Positions 33,212 to 42,272 are shown, numbered from the stretch's first letter. The stretch is DNA of 64,000 bases from Marinibacterium sp050389775 (GCF_050389775.1 NZ_CP177144.1:4030001-4094000); one strand, 5' to 3'. The notes: generated from the sequence alone by a model not told the origin. Translations and numbers: made by a program.

Positions 33212-33667
33212 TCAGCCCTGTCGCCGGTCCCGGAAAAACGCCCGCAGCAAGTCCGCCGCCGCCTCTCCGGCGATGCCGTCATAGACCTCGGGCCGGTGAT
33301 GGGCCTGGGGATGGGCAAAGACCCGCGCACCATGGGCCACGCCCCCCGATTTCGGATCGGCCGCCCCGTAATACAGCCGGGCGATGCGTGCGGCGGCGAT
33401 GGCCGCGGCGCACATGGCGCAGGGTTCCAGCGTGACATACAGATCGCAGCCCGTCAGCCGCTCGGACCCCAGCGCCGCGCAGGCCGCGCGGATGGCCAGC
33501 AGCTCGGCATGGGCCGTCGGGTCGTTCAGCTCGCGCGTGCGGTTGCCCGCCCGGGCCAGGATGCGCCCGTCGGGACCCAGGACAATCGCGCCCACGGGCA
33601 CCTCGCCGCGCGCCGCCGCCGCCCGGGCCTCGGCCAGGGCCGGGCCCATATGTGAAGTGAAGACCAT
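33212..33667 (-). CDS. tadA: tRNA(adenine34) deaminase
   Basis: A 151-residue zinc deaminase that converts the wobble adenosine of tRNA(Arg) ACG to inosine. Active-site residues are His53 and Glu55 in PTAHAELLAIRAA and the cysteines of LEPCAMCAAAI (Cys83, Cys86). Length is normal. ATG 33667 has AGGTAGGG upstream; the frame is open 39 codons further without similarity. It is divergent from the pseudouridine synthase gene, so this stretch holds two RNA-modification genes. Confidence 0.95.
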   Translation of the reverse strand: MVFTSHMGPALAEARAAAARGEVPVGAIVLGPDGRILARAGNRTRELNDPTAHAELLAIRAACAALGSERLTGCDLYVTLEPCAMCAAAIAAARIARLYYGAADPKSGGVAHGARVFAHPQAHHRPEVYDGIAGEAAADLLRAFFRDRRQG

Positions 33668-33936
33668 GCGCCCTACCTGCCGGGTCGGGCGGCCTCGTGC
33701 AAGCACGGCCGCGCCCTTGCCCGTCGCCGGGGCCAGTCGCCTGGCTCCACTTGCAGGCCCATGCGTGGCCCACGGCCATGCCATACGCGCCCCTCAGCGG
33801 CCCTCACCCGCCCCGGTGCCTGCATGCCCCTGCCCGTCCCCCGCCCCGCTCCGTGTCCGCATGCCACCGCCACGGCACCACGCCAACGGCAACACGGGCG
33901 CTTCCTCCGGCCCGCGCATTGATCTATGAGCATCCC

Positions 33937-34995
33937 ATGAGCGACAAACCCAGCGATACCCCTCCGGCGGGCGACCGGATTGCCAAGGTCCTGGCCCGGG
34001 CCGGCGTGGCCTCGCGCCGCGAAGCCGAGCGCATGATCGAAGCCGGCCGGGTGGCCGTCAACGGCAAGCCCATCGACAGCCCCGCGCTGAACGTCACCCC
34101 CGCCGACCGAATCACCGTCGACGGCAAGCCCGTCGCCGCGCCCGAACCGGCCCGCCTGTGGCTCTACCACAAGCCCACCGGCCTGGTGACCAGCGCCCGC
34201 GACGAACAGGGCCGGGCGACGATTTTCGACGACCTGCCCCCCGAGCTGCCCCGGGTCATGTCGATCGGCCGGCTCGACCTCAATTCCGAGGGCCTGTTGC
34301 TGCTGACCAATGACGGCGAGCTCAAGCGCCGGCTCGAACTGCCTTCGACCGGCTGGCTGCGGCGTTACCGCGTGCGGATGAAGGGCGCGCCCAAGGACAG
34401 CGATTTCGAACCCCTGCGCAAGGGGCTCAGGATCGGCGACGAGAAATTCCAGCCGATGATGGTCAGCATCGACCGCCAGCAGGGAGCCAATGCCTGGGTC
34501 ACCGTCGGCCTGCGCGAAGGCAAGAACCGCGAGATCCGCCGGGCGATGGAAGAGCTGGGCTTTGCCGTGAACCGGCTGATCCGCATTTCCTACGGGCCGT
34601 TCCAGCTGGGCAAGCTGGGCACCGGCGCGGTCGAGGAAGTGCGCCGCAAGGTGCTGCGCGACCAGCTGGGGCTCGATGGCGAGGACACGCCCGAACCGGC
34701 GGGTGGCACCGCCCGGCCCGGCCCGCCGCGCGGCGGCAAGGGCGGTCAGGGCAGCAAGGGCGGCAAACCCGCGCCCAGGGGTGGGCCGCGCAGAGCCGGC
34801 CCGTCCGGCGGGCCGGGCGATGCCCCCACGGGCGGCCGCGGCGGACCCGGGCGTACCGGCTCCAAGAGCGGCCCCAGGGACGGCGGCAAGGGCGCGCCCC
34901 GTGACGGCCGGCGCCCGGCCGGACGCGGCAGCGATCGCGGCGGCTCCGGCCGCACCGGCGGCGGTGGCCGCCCGCGCTCCGGCCCGCGGTCCTGA
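33937..34995 (+). CDS. rluB: RluB/RsuA-family pseudouridine synthase with Gly/Arg-rich tail
   Basis: A 352-residue rRNA pseudouridine synthase. Residues 12-60 form an S4 RNA-binding domain (RIAKVLARAGVASRREAE). The catalytic motif is GRLDLNSEGLLLLTNDGEL, with Asp114 as the expected nucleophile, followed by LREGKNREIRRAME. RluB-type enzymes modify helix 89 of 23S rRNA. The last 100 residues or so are a low-complexity tail rich in Gly, Arg, Pro and Ser with RGG-like repeats. ATG 33937 begins just before the S4 domain; the longer upstream frame has no similarity. Confidence 0.92.
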   Translation: MSDKPSDTPPAGDRIAKVLARAGVASRREAERMIEAGRVAVNGKPIDSPALNVTPADRITVDGKPVAAPEPARLWLYHKPTGLVTSARDEQGRATIFDDLPPELPRVMSIGRLDLNSEGLLLLTNDGELKRRLELPSTGWLRRYRVRMKGAPKDSDFEPLRKGLRIGDEKFQPMMVSIDRQQGANAWVTVGLREGKNREIRRAMEELGFAVNRLIRISYGPFQLGKLGTGAVEEVRRKVLRDQLGLDGEDTPEPAGGTARPGPPRGGKGGQGSKGGKPAPRGGPRRAGPSGGPGDAPTGGRGGPGRTGSKSGPRDGGKGAPRDGRRPAGRGSDRGGSGRTGGGGRPRSGPRS

Positions 34996-35366
34996 TCCCG
35001 GGCCATCGCGCCCCGGGCCGCCCGGCCCGGTCCCCTGCCCCGCGACCGGTCGTGCCCCGCGACCAATGCCAGCCACCCGGCACAGCGCCCGGCACACCCC
35101 GGGCCACACCACCCACCCCGCTCTGCGCCCGGCCATACACCCCGGACCACGCCAACCGGCCGGTCCACGACCGGTCACCCGCCCCTGCACGTTCATCCGC
35201 CCCGCCCCTGCACAGCCCTCCACGCCACGCCGGCACCTCCACCCGCAACCACCGGCGGCGAAACCTTGTCCAACGGACGGGAAACCATATCTGATCAGGA
35301 ACTTGCTGTAGCCTCACGCGCTGCAATGGCCTAATTTGCAACTGCAGACGTCCAGGAGGCGCACCC
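34996..35366. other. Gene-free region upstream of the TelA cluster
   Basis: About 370 bases, strongly C-rich on the plus strand, with no recognisable gene. The last 60 bases (35300 onward) are less GC-rich (TGCTGTAGCCTCACGCGCTG) and should hold the promoter for the cluster starting at 35367. Confidence 0.45.
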
Positions 35367-35456
35367 ATGCCCCGATCCGCTTTCCGTAACATCGCCTACG
35401 CGGCGCTGCTTGTCGTGCTGTTCGGCACGGCCTCGGGCTGGCTGGGAGGTCTCTGA
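35367..35456 (+). CDS. 29-residue membrane microprotein
   Basis: A very short frame, MPRSAFRNIAYAALLVVLFG then TASGWLGGL. It starts seven bases after a perfect AGGAGG and ends three bases before the ATG of the XpaC-like gene. It has a basic start and one hydrophobic segment (about residues 9-27), so it would be a single-pass membrane peptide. Tight spacing suggests it is translated and coupled to the next gene. I know no family for it. It could also be a leader peptide. Confidence 0.6.
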   Translation: MPRSAFRNIAYAALLVVLFGTASGWLGGL

Positions 35457-35459
35457 GCC

Positions 35460-36368
35460 ATGGCGCAGCGTTTCGGCGGCAAGTACAGCCCCACCGGCGC
35501 GGATGAGCCCGACGCCCCCGGGGGCGCCGGCGGCCCATCCGACCGGCCGCATTACCACGGCGCCCAGGCCGATCCGGCCGGCGCCCGCACCAATGTCCTG
35601 TTCCTGCCGTCGGTCGTGCTGGTCGCCACCTCGCTGTCGGGCGGCGCCATGGCCCTGGCCACCGGGCTGATCGCCGCCGGCCTGCTGGCCGGGGCGGCCT
35701 TTCTCACCCGCGAGGGCCTGCGCGCCGAGGTTGCCTTCAACGCCCGCCGGGTCGCCCGCAAACCCGCCCTGCCCCGCAAGATCCTGGCCGCCCTTCTGAC
35801 CGCCGCCGGCACCGCCGCCGCGGCCTTCCGCAACGATGGCGAACCGCTGGCCGCGCTGATCTACGGCCTGGCCGCCGGCGGGCTTTATGTCGCGGCCTTC
35901 GGCATCGACCCGCTGCGCGACAAGGGCACCGCCGATATCGACGATTTCCAGCAGGCCCGCGTGGCCCGGGTCGTCGACGAGGCCGAAGCCTACCTGCGCG
36001 CCATGTCCGAGGCCGTGGCCCGCGCCGGCGACCGCACCGTGCAGGCCCGGGTCGAACGGTTCCAGGCCACCGCCCGCGAGATGATCCGCACGGTCGAGGA
36101 AGACCCGCGCGACCTGACCGCCGGGCGCAAGTACCTGGGCGTCTACCTGATGGGCGCGCGGGATGCCTCGGTCAAGTTCGCCGATCTCTACCTGCGCACC
36201 CGCGACACCCGGGCCCGGGCCGATTACATCGCCCTGCTCGACGACCTGGAACAGAATTTCGCCGCGCGCACCGCCAGGATGCTGCAGGATGACCGCACCG
36301 ACCTGACCATCGAGATCGACGTGCTGCGCGACCGATTGCAACAGGAAGGGGTCCGGCTGGACGGCTGA
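35460..36368 (+). CDS. XpaC-like (5-bromo-4-chloroindolyl phosphate hydrolysis) family protein
   Basis: A 302-residue membrane protein. A polar Gly/Pro-rich N terminus (1-40) is followed by two pairs of hydrophobic segments (about 44-82 and 100-145), then a helical soluble C-terminal half (about 160-300) with RKYLGVYLMGARDASVKFADLY, characteristic of the XpaC family. Despite the name, no enzyme activity is established for the family. It commonly stands next to TelA, as here (36 bases upstream of telA). The domain fits a membrane-bound partner of TelA. Confidence 0.85.
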   Translation: MAQRFGGKYSPTGADEPDAPGGAGGPSDRPHYHGAQADPAGARTNVLFLPSVVLVATSLSGGAMALATGLIAAGLLAGAAFLTREGLRAEVAFNARRVARKPALPRKILAALLTAAGTAAAAFRNDGEPLAALIYGLAAGGLYVAAFGIDPLRDKGTADIDDFQQARVARVVDEAEAYLRAMSEAVARAGDRTVQARVERFQATAREMIRTVEEDPRDLTAGRKYLGVYLMGARDASVKFADLYLRTRDTRARADYIALLDDLEQNFAARTARMLQDDRTDLTIEIDVLRDRLQQEGVRLDG

Positions 36369-36404
36369 CCCGCCCCCCACCGACGTAACCGAGGAAATTG
36401 AACG

Positions 36405-37595
36405 ATGTCCGATGAAATCCGCCAGAAGGCCCAGGCCAGCGAGGCCATGGTGCGCGAAGTGACCGAGGTTCAGCTGGTCGAACCGGGCGGCGAGGTCGTG
36501 GCCGTCGAGGCCGCGGATGCGCCGACGCAGGACGCCATCCGCAAGCGCGTGGCCGAGATCGACATGAGCGACACCAATTCCATCGTGTCCTTCGGCTCGG
36601 CCGCCCAGGCGGAATTGCAGCAGATCAGCCAGGCCATGCTGGCCGATGTGCGCAACAAGGATGTCGGGCCCGCCGGCGACAGCCTGCGCGACATCGTGTC
36701 CACCCTGCGCGGCTTTTCGGTCGACGAGCTGGACGTGCGGCGCGAGCGGACCTTCTGGGAAAAGCTGATGGGCAAGGCCGCGCCGATCGCCCAGTTCAAG
36801 GCCAAGTTCGAAACCGTGCAAAGCCAGATCGACAAGATCACCGACGAGCTGCTGGGCCACGAGCACACGCTGCTCAAGGACATCAAGTCGCTCGACATGC
36901 TCTATGACCGCACGCTCGATTTCTACGACGAGCTGGCGCTTTACATCGCCGCCGGCGAGGCCAAGCTGAAGACCCTCGACACCGTCGAGATCCCGGCCAA
37001 GTCGGCCGAGGTCGACGCGGCGCCCGAGGCCGACCAGGTCATGAAGGCACAGGAGCTGCGCGACCTGCGCGCCGCGCGCGACGACCTGGAACGCCGGGTG
37101 CACGACCTGAAACTGACCCGCCAGGTGACAATGCAATCGCTGCCCTCGATCCGGCTGGTGCAGGAAAACGACAAGTCGCTGGTCACCAAGATCAACTCGA
37201 CCCTGGTCAACACCGTGCCGCTCTGGGAAACCCAGCTGGCCCAGGCCGTGACCATCCAGCGCTCGGGCGAGGCGGCCAAGGCCGTGCGCGACGCCAACGA
37301 CCTGACCAACGAGCTGCTGACGGCCAATGCGGCCAACCTGCGCGAAAGCAACAAGGTCGTGCGCCAGGAAATGGAACGCGGGGTCTTTGACATCGAGGCC
37401 GTGAAACAGGCCAATGCCGACCTGATCGCCACGATCCAGGAAAGCCTGCAGATCGCCGACGAGGGCAAGGCCCGGCGCGCGGCCGCCGAGGAGGACCTCA
37501 AGCAGATGGAATCCGACCTGCGCGACACGCTGGCCGCGGCCAAGGCGCGGGGCGACGGCACCGGCGACAACGCCGGCACCGCGGTGCCCGGCTGA
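36405..37595 (+). CDS. TelA/toxic anion resistance family protein
   Basis: A 396-residue, almost wholly helical and probably coiled-coil cytoplasmic protein of the TelA family (linked by name to tellurite resistance). Typical segments are FWEKLMGKAAPIAQFKAKFE, LLKDIKSLDMLYDRTLDFYD, and the C-terminal LRESNKVVRQEMERGVFDIE. A clear GAGGAAATTGAACG precedes the ATG. In many bacteria TelA occurs with XpaC and proteins of the Ter stress systems, and an envelope-stress role has been proposed. The next gene begins five bases after its stop, so they form one operon. Confidence 0.92.
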   Translation: MSDEIRQKAQASEAMVREVTEVQLVEPGGEVVAVEAADAPTQDAIRKRVAEIDMSDTNSIVSFGSAAQAELQQISQAMLADVRNKDVGPAGDSLRDIVSTLRGFSVDELDVRRERTFWEKLMGKAAPIAQFKAKFETVQSQIDKITDELLGHEHTLLKDIKSLDMLYDRTLDFYDELALYIAAGEAKLKTLDTVEIPAKSAEVDAAPEADQVMKAQELRDLRAARDDLERRVHDLKLTRQVTMQSLPSIRLVQENDKSLVTKINSTLVNTVPLWETQLAQAVTIQRSGEAAKAVRDANDLTNELLTANAANLRESNKVVRQEMERGVFDIEAVKQANADLIATIQESLQIADEGKARRAAAEEDLKQMESDLRDTLAAAKARGDGTGDNAGTAVPG

Positions 37596-37600
37596 CGCGC

Positions 37601-38545
37601 ATGGGACGGGGGCTTTGGATGGCAGGCGCGGGGTTGGCCCTCGCGCTGGCGGCCTGCGAGGAGATCCCGCCGGCCAGCGCCCCCGCGCGCCCCGATCCCG
37701 TGGCACCCCAGGCCTCGCCCCGGCCGCAGCCGACCGAGCAATCGGATGCCTCGCTGCGGGTGTCGCAATATTACGCCCGCCGGCAGGCCGATCTTGAGAC
37801 CCGCGGACTGCTGCGCACCGATGGCGGCGGGCCCGACACGCCTTATTCGCCCGACAAGCTGGCCGCGAATTTCGAGAAGATCGTGTTCTACGACGAATAT
37901 TCCGGTGGCATCGGCACACGGGCCGGCCAGTCGGGCCAGCTGCGCCGCTGGGACGGGCCGGTGCGCATCGATGTCGAATTCGGGGCCAGCGTGCCCAGCC
38001 AGCAGCGCCGCGAGGATGCCGCCGATGTCGCCCGCTTTGCCGCCCGGCTGGGCCGGATCACCGGCCACCCGATCTCGCGGTCGCAGACCGGCACCAATTT
38101 CCACGTCCTGGTCATGGGCGAGGACGACAAGGACCAGCTGACCACCCGCCTGCGCGAACTGGCCCCCACGATGTCCGACGACACGCTGGCGTTTTTCCGG
38201 GCCATGCCGCTGAGCATCGAATGTTCGGTCCTGGCCTTTTCCTCGGGCGACAATCCGCATGCCTATACCCGGGCCATCGCCCTGATCCGGGCCGAGCTGC
38301 CCGACCTGCTGCGCCTGTCCTGCATCCACGAGGAAATCGCCCAGGGCCTGGGCCCGGCCAACGACAGCCCCGAGGCCCGGCCGTCGATCTTCAACGACGA
38401 CGACGAATTCGCCCTGTTGACCAGCCACGACGAATTCCTGCTGCGCATGCTCTACGATCCGCGCATGAAAGTCGGCATGAGCGCCATCGAAGGCGAAGCC
38501 GCCGCACGGATCATCGCCCGCGAACTGATGGGGCAGGACCTGTGA
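37601..38545 (+). CDS. DUF2927 lipoprotein
   Basis: A 314-residue predicted lipoprotein: lipobox ALAAC with Cys19, then a Pro/Ala-rich spacer to about residue 50. The main domain matches the DUF2927 pattern, with FEKIVFYDEYSGG, RRWDGPVRIDVEFG, the Cys-containing SIECSVLAF and RLSCIHEEIAQGLG followed by NDDDEFALLTSHDEFLLRMLYDPRMK. The HEE and nearby acidic residues resemble a protease-like arrangement, and the two cysteines could form a disulfide. No activity is known. It lies in the TelA operon, with a five-base gap after telA. Confidence 0.85.
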   Translation: MGRGLWMAGAGLALALAACEEIPPASAPARPDPVAPQASPRPQPTEQSDASLRVSQYYARRQADLETRGLLRTDGGGPDTPYSPDKLAANFEKIVFYDEYSGGIGTRAGQSGQLRRWDGPVRIDVEFGASVPSQQRREDAADVARFAARLGRITGHPISRSQTGTNFHVLVMGEDDKDQLTTRLRELAPTMSDDTLAFFRAMPLSIECSVLAFSSGDNPHAYTRAIALIRAELPDLLRLSCIHEEIAQGLGPANDSPEARPSIFNDDDEFALLTSHDEFLLRMLYDPRMKVGMSAIEGEAAARIIARELMGQDL

Positions 38546-38642
38546 GCGTGCCTCGGTGTCCCGCCCCGTCTGCCACCCGATCTTTCGCCGCCCGCGCCGC
38601 ATCTGCCGGGTAAGCCCCGCCCAACCAGAAGGACCCAGCCCC

Positions 38643-39767
38643 ATGGCCATCTTCGATTTCCTCAGCGGACAATTCATCGACGTCATCCACTGGACCGACG
38701 ACACCCGCGACACCATGGTCTGGCGCTTCGAACGCCAGGGCCATGAAATCAAGTACGGCGCCAAGCTGACTGTCCGCGAAGGCCAGTCGGCCGTCTTCGT
38801 CCACGAAGGCCAGCTGGCCGATGTCTTCACCCCCGGTCTCTACATGCTCGAGACCAACAACATGCCGATCATGACGTCCCTTCAGCACTGGGACCACGGC
38901 TTTCGCTCGCCCTTCAAATCCGAGATCTATTTCGTCAACACGACGCGGTTCAACGATCTGAAATGGGGCACCAAGAACCCGATCATGCTGCGCGATCCCG
39001 AATTCGGCCCGGTGCGCATCCGCGCCTATGGCACCTATTCGATCCGCGTCGCCGATCCCGCCCGGTTCATGACCGAAATCGTCGGCACCGACGGCGAATT
39101 CACCACCGACGAGATCACCTTCCAGATCCGCAACATCATCGTCCAGGAATTCTCGCGCGTGATCGCCTCGTCCGGCATTCCCGTGCTCGACATGGCCGCC
39201 AACACCGCCGACCTGGGCAAGCTGATCGCCACCGAAATCGCGCCGACGCTGGACGGTTACGGCCTGTCGATCCCCGAGCTTTACATCGAGAACATCTCGC
39301 TGCCTCCGGCCGTCGAGAAGGCGCTCGACAAGCGGACCTCGATGGGCATCGTCGGCGACCTGGATGCCTATACCCGGTTCTCGGCCGCCGAGGCCATGAC
39401 CGCCGCGGCCCAGAACCCCGCCGGCGGCGGCATGGCCGCAGGGCTGGGCGCGGGCATGGGCATTGCCATGGCCCAGCAGATGGCCCAGCCGCAGCAGCAC
39501 CACGCCCCGCATTCTGCCCAACCGGCCGCCGCCGCGCCGCCGCCGCCTCCCCCGCCGGTCGAACATGTCTGGCACATCGCCGAGAACGGCCAGACCCGCG
39601 GCCCGTTCTCCAAGGCCCAGATGGGCCGCATGGTCAGCACCGGAGAGCTGACCCGGGGCACCCATGTCTGGACCCAGGGCCAGGACGGCTGGAAGACGGC
39701 CGAGGACGTGCAGGAGCTGGCCCAGCTCTTCACCATCCTGCCGCCGCCGCCCCCGCCCGGCGTCTGA
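38643..39767 (+). CDS. SPFH-domain protein with C-terminal GYF_2 domain
   Basis: A 374-residue protein. Residues 1 to about 255 are an SPFH domain of the YdjI/virion-core type (MAIFDFLSGQFIDVIHWTDD, AVFVHEGQLADVFTPG, SEIYFVNTTRFNDLKWGT), lacking an N-terminal membrane helix. A Met/Ala/Gln and then Pro-rich linker leads to a GYF_2 domain at about 320-365 (WHIAENGQTRGPFSKAQMGRM, QGQDGWKTAEDVQEL), a peptide-binding module. Such proteins assemble membrane-associated scaffolds. The stop is separated by a single base from the ATG of a small lipoprotein gene. Confidence 0.9.
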   Translation: MAIFDFLSGQFIDVIHWTDDTRDTMVWRFERQGHEIKYGAKLTVREGQSAVFVHEGQLADVFTPGLYMLETNNMPIMTSLQHWDHGFRSPFKSEIYFVNTTRFNDLKWGTKNPIMLRDPEFGPVRIRAYGTYSIRVADPARFMTEIVGTDGEFTTDEITFQIRNIIVQEFSRVIASSGIPVLDMAANTADLGKLIATEIAPTLDGYGLSIPELYIENISLPPAVEKALDKRTSMGIVGDLDAYTRFSAAEAMTAAAQNPAGGGMAAGLGAGMGIAMAQQMAQPQQHHAPHSAQPAAAAPPPPPPPVEHVWHIAENGQTRGPFSKAQMGRMVSTGELTRGTHVWTQGQDGWKTAEDVQELAQLFTILPPPPPPGV

Positions 39768-39768
39768 C

Positions 39769-39933
39769 ATGCGCCTGCGCCTGTTTGCCCCGCTGCTGAT
39801 CGCCGCGCTGGCCGGTGCCGCCTGCACCGGCCCTGGCGGGCCATCCGCCCCGCGCGCCCCGGCCGAACCGGCCCCCGCCGCCCAGAGCGGCGTCAGCGTC
39901 AGCGGCTATGCCCGCGCCGGGATCCGCTTCTAG
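39769..39933 (+). CDS. Small lipoprotein, 54 residues
   Basis: A short protein with a lipoprotein signal, MRLRLFAPLLIAALAGAAC, lipobox Cys19. The mature part is about 36 residues, Pro/Ala-rich, ending SGYARAGIRF. It begins one base after the SPFH gene stop, so it is surely cotranscribed. No family recognised. Confidence 0.7.
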   Translation: MRLRLFAPLLIAALAGAACTGPGGPSAPRAPAEPAPAAQSGVSVSGYARAGIRF

Positions 39934-39998
39934 CGCCTTTCCCACCGCTGCGTCCCTACCGTCCCTGCCCGGACCCCAAGCCGAAACAGGTCCCGCCC

Positions 39999-41108
39999 AT
40001 GCCCGATCCGTCCCGCCCGCAAGATCACCGCTTTCCCTGCGAACAATGCGGCGCCGATTACCGTTTCGATCCCGAGAAAGGCGCCCTGGTCTGCGATTTC
40101 TGCGGCCACGAGGAACCGATCGACGCCGGCCCCTGGAAGGGCGGCGCCCTGCGCGAACAGGATTTCGCCGCCGCCGCCGCCGGCCACGTGGCCGAGGCCG
40201 ACATCATCGAGGCCCGGATTTCCAAATGTCCCAATTGCGGGGCCGAGATCACGCTCGACGATGCCACCCATGCCGGCCAATGCCCGTTCTGCGCCACGCC
40301 CGTGGTCACCGACACCGGCACCCACCGCCAGATCAAGCCGCGCGGCGTGCTGCCCTTTGCCTTCGACGAACGCACGGCCCACAAGGCCATGGACGACTGG
40401 CTGGGCCAGTTGTGGTTCGCCCCCAACGGGCTGAAGGACTACGCGCGCAAGGGGCGCAAGATGGACGGGGTCTACGTGCCCTATTGGACCTTCGACGCCC
40501 AGACCGCCTCGCGCTATCGCGGCGAACAGGGCATCGTCTATTACGAAACGCGCACCGTCATGCGCGACGGCAAGCGCGAACAGGTCCAGGTGGCCAAGGT
40601 CCGCTGGCGGCCGAAATCGGGAGCCGTGGGGCGGTTCTTCGACGATGTGCTCGTGCTGGGCTCGACCTCGCTGCCCAAGAGCTACACCGACGCGCTGCAG
40701 CCCTGGGACCTGTCGGCGCTGGAACCCTACCAGCCGCATTACCTCTCCGGTTTCCGGGCCGAGGCCTATACCGTCGAGCTGACCGATGCCTTCACCGAGG
40801 CCCGGGCCCACATGGACCGGGTGATCGAGCGCGACGTGCGGTTCGACATCGGCGGCGACCGCCAGCGCATACACCACATCGACACCACCCTGTCCGACGT
40901 GACCTTCAAGCATGTGCTGCTGCCGGTCTGGACGGCGGCCTATCGCTACCAGGGCCAGTCCTATCGCTTCGTGGTCAACGGCCGCACCGGCCAGGTGCGC
41001 GGCGAACGGCCCTGGTCGGCCATCAAGATCCTGGTCGCCGTGGTGCTGGGCCTCGGCCTGGCCGCGGCCGTGGGCTATGCCTATGCGCTGAGCCAGGGCG
41101 GGTTCTGA
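39999..41108 (+). CDS. Double zinc-ribbon membrane protein (TFIIB-type zinc ribbon annotation)
   Basis: A 369-residue protein. Two four-cysteine zinc ribbons lie near the N terminus: Cys14, Cys17, Cys32, Cys35 and Cys77, Cys80, Cys95, Cys98. A large soluble domain follows (YVPYWTFDAQTASRYRGEQG, LPKSYTDALQPWDLSALEPYQP), and a single hydrophobic segment near 342-362 would anchor it in the membrane. Databases often call these helicase or TFIIB-like because of the ribbons, but no helicase motif is present. It closes the TelA/SPFH cluster. Confidence 0.85.
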   Translation: MPDPSRPQDHRFPCEQCGADYRFDPEKGALVCDFCGHEEPIDAGPWKGGALREQDFAAAAAGHVAEADIIEARISKCPNCGAEITLDDATHAGQCPFCATPVVTDTGTHRQIKPRGVLPFAFDERTAHKAMDDWLGQLWFAPNGLKDYARKGRKMDGVYVPYWTFDAQTASRYRGEQGIVYYETRTVMRDGKREQVQVAKVRWRPKSGAVGRFFDDVLVLGSTSLPKSYTDALQPWDLSALEPYQPHYLSGFRAEAYTVELTDAFTEARAHMDRVIERDVRFDIGGDRQRIHHIDTTLSDVTFKHVLLPVWTAAYRYQGQSYRFVVNGRTGQVRGERPWSAIKILVAVVLGLGLAAAVGYAYALSQGGF

Positions 41109-41593
41109 CCGGCCAGCCGGTCAACAGGGCGCCGGCCTGGAAGGGCCGGCAACCCGGCCAGCCCCCGCCGGTCGGCGGCCCGGCCCGACGCACATGGCAT
41201 ACCCCGCGCCGGCCACCCCGCACGACCAGCCCCAAGCGCCCCGACCCACGCCACCCGACCCGCATGGACCCGGCCCGAGGGCCGGCCCATGCGTCACCAG
41301 CTCACCATTTAACGACAAAAAAGATGGCGTCACCCCGCCCGGCTCTCCCTCCGGACGAGGTGACGCTGATCCCGGTCTGCGGGCACGCCCGGCCCCAGCG
41401 CAGTTCCCTGCAGGGACGTGCCCGGTCCCTTGCCCCTCTCACCGGACGGCAGGACACCGGAATGCCCCCATCCTGCCCTAACGGAATCGCGGTCGCTTTG
41501 ATCTGGCTCAAATCGGCGCGATTTTTCGCCCCCTTGCCCTTCGGCTACCGCCGGGTCATCCTGCCCGCCGACAGGGGGGGCCGATTACTGCAC
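41109..41593. other. Gene-free region
   Basis: About 485 bases after the zinc-ribbon gene. The start of the region contains GCCGGCCTGGAAGGGCCGGC-like short palindromic sequence (41132-41151), a possible transcript end. No gene seen. The last 100 bases become less GC-rich and should hold the nitroreductase promoter. Confidence 0.45.
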
Positions 41594-42268
41594 ATGTCCG
41601 ACCATGACACGCTCGACGCGATCCTCGCCGCGCGGTTTTCCTGCCGTGGGTTCCGGCCCGATCCGGTGCCCCGCGGTGATATCGACCGCATCGTCGCCTC
41701 GGCCCGCCGGGTGCCCTCGTGGTGCAATGCCCAGCCCTGGGCCCTGACCATCAGCTCGCCCGGGCGCACCGAAGACTTCCGCGCCGCCCTGGCCGAACAC
41801 ATCGCCGCCGGCGCCCCCGCCGCGCCCGACCTGCCCTTTCCCACCGGCTATTCCGGCCCCTACCGCGAACGCCGGCGCACCTGCGGCTGGCAGCTCTACG
41901 AGGCCGTCGGCGTGGCCCGGGGCGACCGCCAGGGCTCGGCCCGCCAGATGATGGAGAACTTCCGCCTCTTCGGCGCGCCCCACCTGGCCATCCTGTCCTC
42001 GCCGGCCGAACTGGGCCCCTATGGCGCGATGGATTGCGGCGGGTTCCTTGCCGCCTTCACCCTGGCCGCCCGCTCGCTGGGCGTCGACACCATCGCCCAG
42101 GCCGCCCTGGCCAGCCATGCGCCCTTTCTGCACGATCATTTCGCCATTCCCCGCGACCGGCTGATCCTGTGCGGCATTTCCTTCGGCTATGCCGATCCCG
42201 ACCACCCGGCCAACGGCTTTCGCACCGAACGGGCCGGGCTGGACGACATCATCACCTGGCAGGACTGA
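41594..42268 (+). CDS. Nitroreductase family protein
   Basis: A 224-residue FMN-dependent oxidoreductase. The FMN phosphate-binding start is visible (AILAARFSCRGFRPDPV), then SARRVPSWCNAQPWALTI and, near the end, ILCGISFGYADPDHPANGFRTER. Substrates in the family range from nitroaromatics to quinones. ATG 41594 begins right at the domain; the very long upstream frame is an artefact. dtd begins four bases after its stop, so the two form an operon continuing into the glycerate kinase gene. Confidence 0.9.
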   Translation: MSDHDTLDAILAARFSCRGFRPDPVPRGDIDRIVASARRVPSWCNAQPWALTISSPGRTEDFRAALAEHIAAGAPAAPDLPFPTGYSGPYRERRRTCGWQLYEAVGVARGDRQGSARQMMENFRLFGAPHLAILSSPAELGPYGAMDCGGFLAAFTLAARSLGVDTIAQAALASHAPFLHDHFAIPRDRLILCGISFGYADPDHPANGFRTERAGLDDIITWQD

Positions 42269-42272
42269 CCCC

